DNA of 64,000 nucleotides, from positions 186,001-250,000 of the forward strand of contig JAMJFZ010003656.1 in NCBI GenBank assembly GCA_026225945.1, in the 5' to 3' direction. This stretch comes from Cricetomys ansorgei. Taxonomy: Eukaryota; Chordata; Mammalia; Rodentia; Nesomyidae. Shown piece by piece: positions 11,936-22,605 of this stretch; the stretch's first letter is position 1, and each line of letters starts with the position of its first letter. Below the pieces are notes generated by a model. The model was not told the origin of the DNA, did no database searches, and saw nothing but the letters and a program-made list of their open reading frames with translations. The position numbers were made by a program, and so were the translations under genes.

Positions 11936-13724
11936 ATGGACTGGCAGACAAGTTTCTGGTGACCACAGTCACTAAACCTATCCATGATTTATGCACCATA
12001 GAAAGGTAGGCCCTGGACTATAGAAATGTTCTGTGTGGTTTTGGCTCTGTGGGAACTAAAGAAAGTTAGTGAAAGATCTTTGAGACTGGAGCAACACACC
12101 TGAGAGAGTGCTGATAGACAAGATTCTGGAGAGGTCAACAGGCAAAACTGGTGAGCAATCAGCACATCCTGACCTAAGTCTAAGAGTGTGGAGCTAGTGC
12201 AAGAGGTCTTGATTCTGGCAGAACTCACCAAGAAAAGTGGGTGCAGAAGCTGCAAGGCCAGAACTACTTCTGGGAGTGTAGGAATGGGAAAACTGGGGAA
12301 GTGTCACCAGAGAAAGGCCAGAGAATATGGTCATGGTGCTGGCAAAAGAGGTTCTATGGAGCATCACCATGCAAATCAGTGCATGATTTATGCTCTCAGA
12401 GCTAGAACTTAAGACTGTGGAGATGGAAAAGAAAGACTTAGTTCTGGAGGCATGACCAGGGGAAGCTGATGCTGGATATGTTCTATCCATAAGACTGGGA
12501 ATATAGAGGTGGTGCTGACAGACAAATCTCAACAGAGCTTACCAAGCAAAGTGTGAGGTCTCTCTGTTTCCATAGCTAGTAGCATTTTTTGAGTATAGAG
12601 ATGCTACAGATGGACTTGATTTGGGGGGAACTCATGAGTGAAAACTGATGCAGTAGCTTAATGACCAGAGGTAGGCACAGTTGAACAGCTTCTGAATCCA
12701 CTTTTCCTGGTGACTAGAGGTAGGCCTGGAAATGGGGCAATCATGCTGGCTAGACAAGTTCTGGGTAACAGACCAGAAAAAAGGGGAGTGTGATTTAACT
12801 GTTCAGATATAGCCCTTGGATTGTGGGTATAGCAATGAGCAGGTAAATTTTAAGGGTATGAATCAGGGAAAAACAATGTTGAAATTTTGTAAATAGAACT
12901 AGATCTGGGAGCGTGGTAATAATGCTGGTAAGTGAGGTTCTGGTGGGTGTCAACAGGGACAGCCCTAGTAGAGGAATTACTGTGAATCTCACCAGACATA
13001 GATAGTCATCTTCCAATTCAGAGTTCAGTCTGGGTGTGTCCAGATGGAATATGCAGGCAGGGTTATGATTTCAACTTCTGGATTCAGATGTGAGTTTGTG
13101 GGTAGGGCAGGAGCAGACTCAGTTCTGGAGCTAATAATAGTCAAGGAAAGTCAGTTCAGTAACTGTATGATGAGAGGTAGTCCCAGGAGTGTAGGAAAGA
13201 TGCTGGTGGACAAGGTTCTTTGGTACTCACAAGGCAAAGCTGTTATGATATCTGTGTATCCAGAGCTAGACCACAGGACCAGGGAGCTAGGGCTTTGACA
13301 ATGGAGATGACCAGGTGTGCTTGGTTATGGGAAACTCACCAGGGAAGTCAGATGCAGGAGTTACGTGACTATTCCTGGGAGTATGTGGAAGGTACTGGCA
13401 CATAAGGATTGGGAGAGTTCACCAGGAAACAACAGTGTTAGATCTGTTAGACTATAGCTAGGACTTAAAGTGTGGAGACAGCACAAGTGGGCTTGGTTTT
13501 GGAAGCATATACTAGTTATATCTAGTGCATATCTGGCTAGTTTTATGTCGACTTGACAAGCTAGAGTCATCTGAAAGGAGAGAAATTCAACCAAGAGAAT
13601 GTCTCCATAAGATCCAGCTGTAGGGCATTTTCTTAATAGTGATTGATGAGGGAGGGCCTAGCCCATTGTGCATGGTGCTATCCCAAGGATGGGGGTCATA
13701 GCTTCTATAAGAAAGCAAGCTGGG

Positions 13725-13895
13725 GGGGCTGGGAAGATGGTTCAGTGGTGGCTCAGCAGTTAAGAGAACTATTTGCTCTTCCAGAGGTCCTGAGTTCAAT
13801 TCCCAGCAACCACAAGGTGGCTCACAACCATCTATAAAGGGATCAGATACCCTTTTTTGGTATAGAGGTGTACATGCAGACAGAATACTCATATA
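13725..13895 (+). repeat. B2 SINE, complete 5' end, truncated 3' end
   Basis: GGGGCTGGGAAGATGGTTCA is an almost canonical B2 start with its A box. AGTTCAATTCCCAGCAACC is the B-box region. The sequence stops near AGAATACTCATAT without the usual AATAAA-rich tail and runs directly into L1 sequence. Confidence 0.85.
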
Positions 13896-14924
13896 TTGGA
13901 GGAGGGGCACTCCTGGAGACCTAGGGCAGTGGAAACTCACTGGAATCTATGAGAGAGACCCTGGTAAGGACCACTAGCAATAGAGGGGAGGGGAGCTTGA
14001 ATTGGCCATCTCCTGTAACCAAGCAAGGCTTCTAGTCGTGGGACTGGGAAACATCATAGCCACAGCCACAGACACAAACCTTCGACCTATCCTCCCTACA
14101 GGATCCATTAGGACAATGGAAGGGTAGAGCCTCATGCCAAAGGAGGGAACCCATGCCTGATACTGCAGGGAATGCAAAGAACTAGAGACTGGATAGCCAG
14201 GAGATGATTTCAAATGATTTCTACACATAGATGGGTGCCTAGCCCATTCTTCATCAAAGAGACTTCCTCTGGCAACTAACGGGAGCAGGTTCAGAGCTCA
14301 AGGAATCCCTTGAAAGAGAGGGTGGAGGGATTGAAGGGACCAGAGGGTTGAGGACACCAGGAGAACAAACCCCACTGAGTCAACTGACCAGCACCCTTGG
14401 GGCTCACAGAGACTGAAGCGGCAGACAAGGAACACGCAGGATACCCTAAACATGGCTTATGATTGTCTGGCTTAGTGTTCTTGCAAAACTCCTACAGGCT
14501 GGAATAGGAGAGTCTCTGACCCTTTTACTTGCTGGGTTGCCTAGTCCACCTTTGATGTAGGGATTAGTATCAGCCTTGTTCGATCTTTTTATGCCCTGTT
14601 TGAGCAGTAACCCTGGAAGGAGTGCCCTTTTCTGAGGAGAAGTGGGGGTAGGGTGGGATAGTAGAGACAGGGATGGGATGGAGGTAAAGGGGCAAGGGGG
14701 ATTGGAGGGGCAGGGGTTGTAGATAGGAGTGGGAGGGAATGGGGGTAGGGTGGGCAGGGGCTGAGGGATATAGATCTGGGGGAGAGGGTAGATAGAGGGA
14801 GATGGAAGAAAAGGGAGAGGAGGGAAAGGAGGGAGGGGAGGAGGGGGGTTGGGATGCATTGTACAAAAGAAGAAAAATTTTTTTAAATGTTAAATCATTT
14901 TTAAAAAACAAAAAAGTCAAACTT
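13896..14924 (+). mobile_element. L1 3' end (3' untranslated region)
   Basis: The element has the layout of the rodent L1 3' end: ACACCAGGAGAAC, GCTCACAGAGACTGAAG, AACTCCTACAGGCTGG, then a strongly G-rich polypurine stretch (14640-14855) and an A/T tail. Related copies are at 16203-16660 and 62545-62935. The long minus-strand open frames over the purine tract are proline/serine-rich low complexity and not genes. Confidence 0.75.
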
Positions 14925-16202
14925 AGCAAGCTGTATTGAGCAAGCCAGTAAGCAGTACTCCTTCATAGCCTCTGCATCAATTCCTGCCTCTAAGGTTCTT
15001 GGCATTTGATTTCCTACCTGGCTTCCTTCAATCACAGACTACAATGTAGAAGTATAAGTCAAATAAACACTTTTCTCCCAAACTTGCTTTTTGGTAATGG
15101 TGTTTCATGGCAGCAATAGAAACTCTAATTAAGATATGTTGATACCAGGATAACATTGCTGTGACAGACCTGACCATGATGTTTTGGGAAGGAGTATGGA
15201 AGGACTTTGGAACATTGGGCGAGAAAAGCCATTCAGTGTTAAGAGCTCAGTGAGCTGTTACATAGGAGTTTGGAAGATAAAAATGTTGAGAGCAATGTAG
15301 ACTGTGGAGACCTGGCTAGTAAAGTTTCAGAGGGAAGCAAAGACTCTCCTGGGCCATTTGAGTTAAAAATATGTGGTTCTGGTTAGCTGGGACTGAAGAG
15401 TCAACTGTGATTAACAAGATATCTGAATCACTAATCTGAAACTTTTGCTTTGCTGGAATAATGGATGCTGGTCACTGGGGCTGAAGAATCAGCTGTGATT
15501 AAGAAGAGACCAGCATCATTGAGGGGAAATCTTCTGGGAAGTGTTTCCTAAGGGGCTGCATACAAAAGCTGTGTTCCAGAGGTGACCAAGGTGTATCTTG
15601 CATTGGCAGTTGAACTTTGTAATGTTTAAGAGTCTCCGAGGTAGTATTGGTTTTGAAGGCATGAAGGGGTAATGGAAAGCAGCTAAGGTTTGGTACTGTA
15701 AGAGGCCAGGAGAGGCTGTTGTTGAAGGTGCAGCCTCAGTGGCAGTTGAAGGCCCAGGACTGAAGGGTCCATGTAAAGAAGTTGAGGATTGGCACCATCA
15801 AGAGAGACCAGAAGAGGCCATTGGAGAAAGTGCAGCCCAGCTGCAGCATTTTGGAGCCCAGAATTTTGGAGAAATCAGCACTATGAGATGACTGCCAAGA
15901 ACAACAGCAGGTGTGGAGTAGAGCCAGCCTGAGCCTAGAAGAAAATCTGTATATACTGCAGAAGGCAAAGCCAAAGAAGTGACCCAAGCCCTTTAAAGGA
16001 GACCAGAAGATTGTGAGTGAATCCCAGATAATTGCACATTGAGTTATTTATACTTTGGAAGTGTGGTTTTGCTTTGTTCAGATTATGACTGTGTCCTGGT
16101 TCTTCCCTCTTGAAGTAAGAAAATACTTGATTTATTTTTTGTTTTTCAGGAGTCCACAGCTGAGACACTGAATTTTTAAACAGATTTTAGGTTTTAAAAG
16201 AG

Positions 16203-16660
16203 AGCACTCTTAGGGTCCCGCAGAGACTGACACCATAGACATGGAACCTGTAGGATTCCCTAAATATGTCTCATAGCTGTCTAGATGGGTATCCTTGAAA
16301 AACTCCTACAGGCAGGAGTAGGGGTGTCTCTGACCATTTTACAGGTCCTTGAGATCCTTTTTATCCTGCATGGCTGCCTGGCCCACCCTTGATGTAGGGA
16401 TTGGTGTCTACCCTCATTCCATCCCACTATGCCATGCCCTGATTGTGCTGTAACCCTGGGGAACAATTCCTCTCCAGGGAGAAGCAGGGATGTTTGTGGG
16501 TGGTGATGGAGAGTAGATCTGGGGGAGGTTGAGGGAGCTGGGGGTGGTGGAAGGAGAGGGGGAAAGCTGGAGAGAGGGGAGGAGGAGGGCCAGGATGTAG
16601 TCTATAAGTTGTATGAGAAAATAAACTTTTAAATAAATTAATAAAATAAATAAAAAAGAA
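16203..16660 (+). mobile_element. L1 3' end, 5'-truncated
   Basis: It starts at CTCTTAGGGTCCCGCAGAGA, passes through AAAACTCCTACAGGCAGG and CCCTTGATGTAGGGATTGG, then a purine-rich stretch and an AATAAATAAAAAAG tail. It splits the MaLR internal sequence, which continues at 16662. Confidence 0.8.
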
Positions 16661-16995
16661 AATAAAAACTTTGGATTTCTAAAGAAACTATTTTAAAGTG
16701 TTTAAATTTGTGAAGACACAGGACTTTTAAAGTTTGTAAGATGTTTTATATTATGATATTTTTGGTAATGTGTGGTTTTGGAGATGAACAAGAAAGGAAA
16801 GGTTACACAACAAAACGTAACAAAATAAAGTAAGATAAAACTAAGACCATCACACTAAAGTTGGAAAGGAGAGCCAACAAAAGGAAAATAATCCCAAGAG
16901 CAATCACAAGAATCAGAGACCCACATGTTTACACACTCAGGATTCCCATAAAAATACTAAACTCAATGCTACAATATATATGCATAAGACCTGTC

Positions 16996-17152
16996 TAGAT
17001 TGGTGTCCTTGAAAAACTCCTACAAGCTGAAGTAGGGGTGTCTGACCATTTCACCTGCCCTTGAGACCCTTTTTGTCTTGCCTGGCTGCCTGACCCACCC
17101 TTGATGTAGGGATTGGTGCCTGGCCCCATTCCATCCCACTATGACATGCCCT
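16996..17152 (+). repeat. Plus-strand L1 3' fragment inside the antisense L1
   Basis: TCTAGATTGGTGTCCTTGAA to ACATGCCCTG matches the internal part of the neighbouring plus-strand L1 end at 16284-16440, but without a tail. Antisense L1 sequence continues on both sides. Confidence 0.65.
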
Positions 17153-17356
17153 GTGAGGACCCTGTGCTTGCTGCTTCTGTCTATGTGAGTTCATATGAGA
17201 CTTGCTCAGTTTTTTCAGAGGGCCTTGTTCTCCTGGTGTCCTCCATCCTCTCCAGCTCTTAGGTTCTTTCCACCTCCTCTTCCACAGGGTTTCTGAGCTC
17301 TGAGGGGAGGAATTTGATAGAGAAATCCCATTTAGAGCTGTGTGTTCCAAGGCCTC

Positions 17357-17388
<32 letters not shown>

Positions 17389-17407
17389 CCTATCTATCTA
17401 CCTATCT
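17357..17407. repeat. (TATC)n microsatellite
   Basis: About twelve CTAT units, with a few CTAC interruptions near the end. Confidence 0.95.
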
Positions 17408-19790
17408 CTGTATAATATCTGGTTGTGGGTCTCTGTATTTGTTCCCATCTGCTGCAAGAGGAAGTCTCCCTGAGAGTGGCTGAATAAGGAACTGATCCTA
17501 GTATAGCAGAATATCGTTAGGAGTCATTTTATTGTTTCTTTTTTACTAGACAAGTAATATTTGGTTTTACCCTAGGTCTCTGGGCTATCCAATCTCTGGT
17601 TCTTGATCACCTGCAGTGTCCAGTATGGGTTCCATCTAGTAGAGTGGACCTTACATCAAATCAGACTTTGGTTGGTTACTCAGACAAGCTTTGTACCACC
17701 ATTGCCCTAGCATGTCTTTCAGGCAGGACACCATTGTAGATCAAAGGTTTTGTGGCTGGGCTTGTGTCATTCCTCTTTTGGTAACCTGCAGAGTACTTTC
17801 CCATACCAAAGACACTGGAACATAGAAGTGAAAGTTCTATCTAAGCATCAACTAAACCTCTCCATGTTCATGAGTCGTAGGGGGCTTGTCTTCAGCAATG
17901 GGGCCTTACTCAGTTTGTGAAGCACAAACAATTGTCTTGGCAATAGTCTGGGTTGTTTTGTGATTTCCATGTGACCCTTTCTACCAACAACTCAATTGGA
18001 TATAGCCCAGTTTTGGACCTGGAAGCTTCATTTGGTGGCAAGGGATGGCTGGTTGCGCCTCTGACTCCCTCATCATTTGGAGACTTCATTAGGATTGTCT
18101 TCATACCACCCCTCAAATGTCCCTCAATTCTGTCTCTTCCTCCATTCCCTCCCTCAACCCAATTTCTTCACCCACTCCCCACCTGATCTTCCCATTGCTC
18201 TCCCCTCTGCTCCAGGACCCAGTTCACCCATAGAATCAATTCTATTACCCCCTTTCCAGGAAAATCTCCCCTAGTTCTCCCCTAGTCCCTGCATCTTTGC
18301 CTAACCTCTCTGGTTCTGTAGATTATAATAACTTGTTTATCACTTAATAGCTAGGATCCACATACAAATGAATGCATACTGTATTTATCTTTCTGGGTCT
18401 GGGTTACCTCACTCAGGATGTTTCTTTCCAGTTCCATCCATTTGCGTCCACATTTCATGGTATCATTTTTAACAACTGAGTAATACTCCATTGTGTAAAT
18501 GCACCACATTTTCTTTATCTGTTCTTCTGTTGAGGAACAGCTAGATTGTTTCCAATTTCTGGCTATTATGAATGGAGCAGCAATGAATGTGGTTGAACAA
18601 GTGTCCTTGTGGTAAGATAAAGAATCCTTTGGGTATATACCCAAGAGTGGAATGTCTGGATATTGAGGTAGTTCAATTTCCACCTTCCTAAGTAACTGCC
18701 ACACTAATTTTAATAGTGGCTGTACAAGTGTACAAGCACTCCCACCAACAATGGATGAGTATTCCCCTTACTCCACATCCTCGCCTGCATGAGCTGTCAC
18801 TTGTATTATTGATCTTAGCCATTCTGACAGGCGTAAGATGGAATCTCAGAGTAGTTTTGATTTCCATTTCCCCATTGGCTAAGAATGTTTAACGTTTCTT
18901 TAAGTGTTTCTCAGCCATTAGAGTTTCCTCTATTGAGACTCTCTATTTAGATCTGTACCCCATTTTTATTGGGTTAATTGTTTTGTTGATGTCTAGTTTC
19001 TTGAGTTCTTTATATATTTTGGATATTAGTCCTCTATCAGATGTGGAATTGATAAAAATCTTTTCCCATTGTATAGGTTTTGTCCAAGTAACTGTCTCCT
19101 TTGCATTACAGAAGCTTTTCAGTTTCATGAGGTCCCATTTATTAATTGTTGATCTTAATGCCTGTGCAAATGATGTTCTATTCAGAATGCCCATTCCTGT
19201 ACCAATGAGTTCAAAGCAATTAATTTGCCACTTTCTCTTCTTTTAGGTTCAGGGTATCTAGTTTTATGTTGAGGTCTTTGATCCATTTGAACTTGAGTTT
19301 TGTGGGAGGTGATAAGTATGGATCTATTTGCATTCTTCTACATGTAGCCATTCAGTTTGGTCAGCATCATTTGTTGAAGATGCTGCCTGTTTCCAGTGTG
19401 TATTTCTGGCTTCTTTATTTTAAGAAAAGTTTCTATAGATGTGAAGATTTATGTCTGGGTCTTCAACTCTATTCCATTGATCTATGTGTCTGATTTTATG
19501 CCAATGCCATGCTGTTTTTATTACTATAGCTTTGTAGTGCAACTTGAAATCAGGAATGGTGCTAACTCTAGCAGTTCTTTTATTATTCAGGATTGTTTTA
19601 GCTATCCTGGGTTTTTGGTTTTTTTGTTTGTTTCTACATAGGAAGTTGAGAATTGTCCTTTTAAGATCTGTGAAGAATTGTGTTGTAATTTTGATGCAGA
19701 ATGCATTGAATCTGTTGGTTGCTTTTGGTAGGATGGCCATTTTTACTATGTTAATCCTACAGATCCATTAAAATTAATTTCAAACTGTGA

Positions 19791-21639
19791 TGTCCAAGGA
19801 GTCACACTTGGGTGGTAACACCATAAACAAAAATAACAGACTGAGTAAAGATTAGTGATCATATTTGGTAGGCGGCAATGAGTCCTTAGTGGTCTTCAAA
19901 AGTGACCAGCATAGATTATGACATGTCATGGGCATAGGAGTATTATTTGTATGTGTATGCTGCTGTGTGTGAATATTACCTGTATCCAAGTTGGCCAGAA
20001 GAAGAAGAAAAACCCCTTAGCTAGAGTTACAGGAAGTTGTGAGCCTCTCAGGTGGAAAATCAGAATCCAGCACAGATCCTTTGGAAGAGCATCAAGTGTT
20101 CTTACCTGCTCAGCCATTTGCCCAGATCTACATATGTATATTTACCTTAAAATAACTCAGCAAGATATGCATTTATACCTTTTGATTTTCTGTCTCTGTG
20201 TATTGTTTTACAATAAAATGTTAAAATAGGTTTAGCCCTTTCCTAGAAAGCTCTACTGTCCAGATGTGAGCCCACATGTATTTAAATATGCTCCATTCTA
20301 AACACTAATGGATCCCAGACAGGCCAGTGCCCTTTCCTCACGCTGTGACTTTGTGTCGTTGCTCCTTTGTCCTGGAATAATCTTCCTAAGTGCAGAGCTG
20401 GCTCTGAACCTAGGTTGGCTGCTTCTAACTCCTGTCTATTTCCTTAGAGCCCATTCTTCCTTTTCATAATTCTAATTTATTCAGATATCCATTCTCATGA
20501 CTCTGCTGCCATTACTTGATTGATGTACTGAGTTGCTACCTGCTGACTGAAACCAAAGAGTCTTTCCTGCTTCACTTTTGGAGACTCCCATTTTCTCTGA
20601 GGGCTTGTGGCTTTGTCACTTTAGACTCTGCTTATTTGGCACTGCTCACTGTCCTCTTGGCAGACAGTGTTTTAATCTTCTTAGTCTTAACCTCAGATAA
20701 TGATGTGTCATCTGAATTCTGGCCTTCTCTCAGTCTTTTGGCCATGAAGAAGTTAGAGAGTCTGATGAATCCAAGAGAAGGTGAGTGTCCAGCTCTAATT
20801 TCTTGCATTAAAAAGGCAGGAAAGGACTAAGAGGCAGCTCCACAGCAGCAGCATGGTGCAAGTTCATAGCTTATTTATTTTTCCTATTCTAAAACTGATA
20901 GATAATATTGTATATATTTATTGTGTATAGCATTATGTCTTGAAGCTTATAGACATTGGGAAATGATTAACTCTCATAAATGAACATCCATTCCCTCAGA
21001 CATCTCTGATGAGATCACTTAATACCCACTCCCCTTAGGATTTGGCTCTTTTCACAGACTCATGTCCCTGTGGTACCCTAAACCTAATACCTGGCCTGAG
21101 TTTCTGGTTTGGGAACTTTTTTGATTACATACCCATGCTGGGCCTTGGGTTCTGAATTTCTTTTAGTGAAATTGGTGTCCATTTTGTTCATATAACCCCA
21201 GTTAATAAGAGATATTCTGTTGGCAATGTTTTGTCCCCCTGGGAAGGAATCAGTTCTCAATCTCTTTCTCCTAGAAGACTTGTTGGTATTTTACAACTTT
21301 CACTTCAGGAATCTATTCTGGGTATTGAGAATCATAAAACAACAGCTCCTCATAGAGCATATCAAAAGTTTGAGGACAGTATGTACTCAAGAGAGTGAGT
21401 GCCTACTGGCAAGGCTAATGAAATCTTTATCTCTATATGCTAAGCATTATCTGTAATGGACAATTTTTATACTCATGATACTTGTAACCTGTTTGCCATT
21501 GGCTAATTAGTTTGCATATGGATTTTATATAATTTACAATAAAAGGGAAAGAGATTTTATCTTTTGTTTTCTATTCATCTATATTACTTACATATGTAAT
21601 TACCATTTGAGTTGTTAAAACATTGTAAGTTTAATCAGA
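19791..21639. other. Unassigned sequence
   Basis: No clear interspersed repeat or gene was recognised. Open frames at 19918-20229, 20516-20830 and 21220-21456 lack domains and splice support. Confidence 0.35.
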
Positions 21640-21790
21640 CAGTAGTGTCACACACCTTTAATCCCAATATTCAGGAGGCAGAGGCAGGTGGATCTCTATG
21701 AGTTCAAGGCCAGACTGGACTACAGAGTGAGTTCCAGGACAGCCAGAGCTACAACAGAGAAATCCTGTCTCAAGAAAACAAACAAACAAA
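21640..21790 (+). repeat. B1 SINE
   Basis: The stretch contains CACACACCTTTAATCCCAA, GGAGGCAGAGGCAGGTGG, GAGTTCAAGGCCAGACTGG, TTCCAGGACAGCCAGAGC and an AAACAAACAAACAAA tail. It is well conserved. Confidence 0.9.
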
Positions 21791-22026
21791 AAGATTGTGA
21801 GTTCTTACATCACTTACATTACTACATGCATGGACCCTTGAGGATGTGGGTAGTCCATGCAGAGACAAGTTTTTATGACATGGATCTAGAATATATTCTG
21901 TTTGGGGGCTCATATCAGATGGTCCTCTAGGCTCAATAGAGGAATGTTTTGATAAGCATGCTGTCCATATCACTTATATGAGAATATCTCGATTAGACAG
22001 GCAATTGTTTGTGTGTATGTCTATGT

Positions 22027-22092
22027 ATAGTAGTAGTAGTACTAGTAGTAGTACTAGTAATACTAGTAGTACTCGTCATCATCATCATAGGA
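22027..22092. repeat. (TAG)n / (ATC)n triplet repeat
   Basis: Imperfect TAG/TAC triplets followed by CATCATCAT. Confidence 0.85.
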
Positions 22093-22164
22093 ACTGCTAC
22101 TCTACCATGAATATTTAAATGTGTTGCAGGAAATCCATGGACAAAATCTAACAGAAAATATTAA

Positions 22165-22605
22165 ACTTAACGTATGTTTCAGTTTTATTTCTTTTGTGGT
22201 ACAATATTCTGATAAGAAACAATGTGTGAAGAAAGGTGTTTATTTTAGCTTATGATTTCAGATTGTGCTATCATTGTGGGGAAATCATGGTAAGAACTCC
22301 AAACAGCTTATCACATCACATTTACAGTAAAAATCAGACAGAAATGAATGTGTACGTGTTTGCTTATTTGATAGCTTGTGCTGACCTGGATTTTTCCACA
22401 TTTATACAGACCAGAGCCCACTGCCTAGTCAATGTAGTCACCCACACTGGGCTGGATCTTCCCATCAAATTAACTTAATTAAAATAGTCTTCCACAAATA
22501 TGTCCACAAGCCAACCCAAGGAAGATCCCTCATTCAGACTCTTTTCCTAGGCAATTCTATGTTGTATAAACTTGACATTTAAAATTAACCATCACTATAT
22601 GATTT
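22165..22605 (-). repeat. MaLR-type LTR, antisense
   Basis: The reverse complement begins TGGTTAATTTTAAATGTCAA and includes the ATCCAGCCCAGTGTGGGTGA region. The plus-strand end TCTTTTGTGGTACAATATTC corresponds to the terminal repeat. The orientation agrees with the nearby LTR pattern at 59110-59535. Confidence 0.55.

Larger units (their letters stand above)
9960..13525. repeat. Degenerate satellite, block A
   Basis: A tandem family with recurring words: GCAGGAGCTGCATGACCAGA, AGCTAGGCCTGGGAGTGTGG, GATGGCACTGGT, AAGGTTCTGGGGAGCTCACC, and AGGCAAA. Two related half-units alternate, one ending in a TGCATGACC run and one in a TGCATCCAGAGC run. Spacing between equivalent words varies from about 160 to 230 bp, with about 180 common. 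Units are heavily diverged. The block is interrupted at 10768-10912 and 11030-11935 by MaLR sequence. The same family occurs at 36245-38560, 39325-39425 and 47347-47570. I do not recognise it as a named repeat. Confidence 0.75.
13714..14933 (+). mobile_element. Fused B2-L1 insertion flanked by a 9-bp direct repeat
   Basis: AGCAAGCTG occurs at 13714-13722 and again at 14925-14933, and the interrupted MaLR LTR reads through if one copy is removed. Between them lies a B2 head directly followed by an L1 3' end with an A-rich tail (14866-14910). One pair of direct repeats around both parts suggests a single retrotransposition event. Confidence 0.55.
13528..16780 (+). mobile_element. MaLR retrotransposon with nested insertions
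   Basis: The LTR begins near 13528 (GTTTTATGTCGACTTGACAA), is interrupted at 13723-14924, and resumes at 14925 to about 15135 (TCAAATAAACACTTTTC, then ATGGTGTTTCATGGCAGC). Internal non-coding MaLR sequence follows to 16202, is interrupted by an L1 3' end, and resumes at 16662-16780. There is no gag- or pol-like frame, as expected for MaLR elements. A downstream LTR is not visible before the antisense L1 begins. Confidence 0.6.
16785..19790 (-). mobile_element. L1 retrotransposon, antisense, 5'-truncated
   Basis: Read on the minus strand, the 3' part of ORF2 comes first and the 3' untranslated region last. Translated pieces at 19740-19420, 19194-18943 and 18704-18351 match L1 ORF2 C-terminal patterns (for example [14 protein letters not shown], then STEEQIKKMWCIYTMEYYS). 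They are separated by stops and frameshifts, so the copy is dead. The 3' untranslated region spans about 18350-16785 and is interrupted by an opposite-strand L1 fragment (16996-17152) and a TATC microsatellite. Confidence 0.85.

Noticed and set aside
14446..14929. Two overlapping minus-strand open frames of 119-137 codons rich in proline and serine
   Set aside because: They are translations of the polypurine stretch of an L1 3' end and change with strand and frame.
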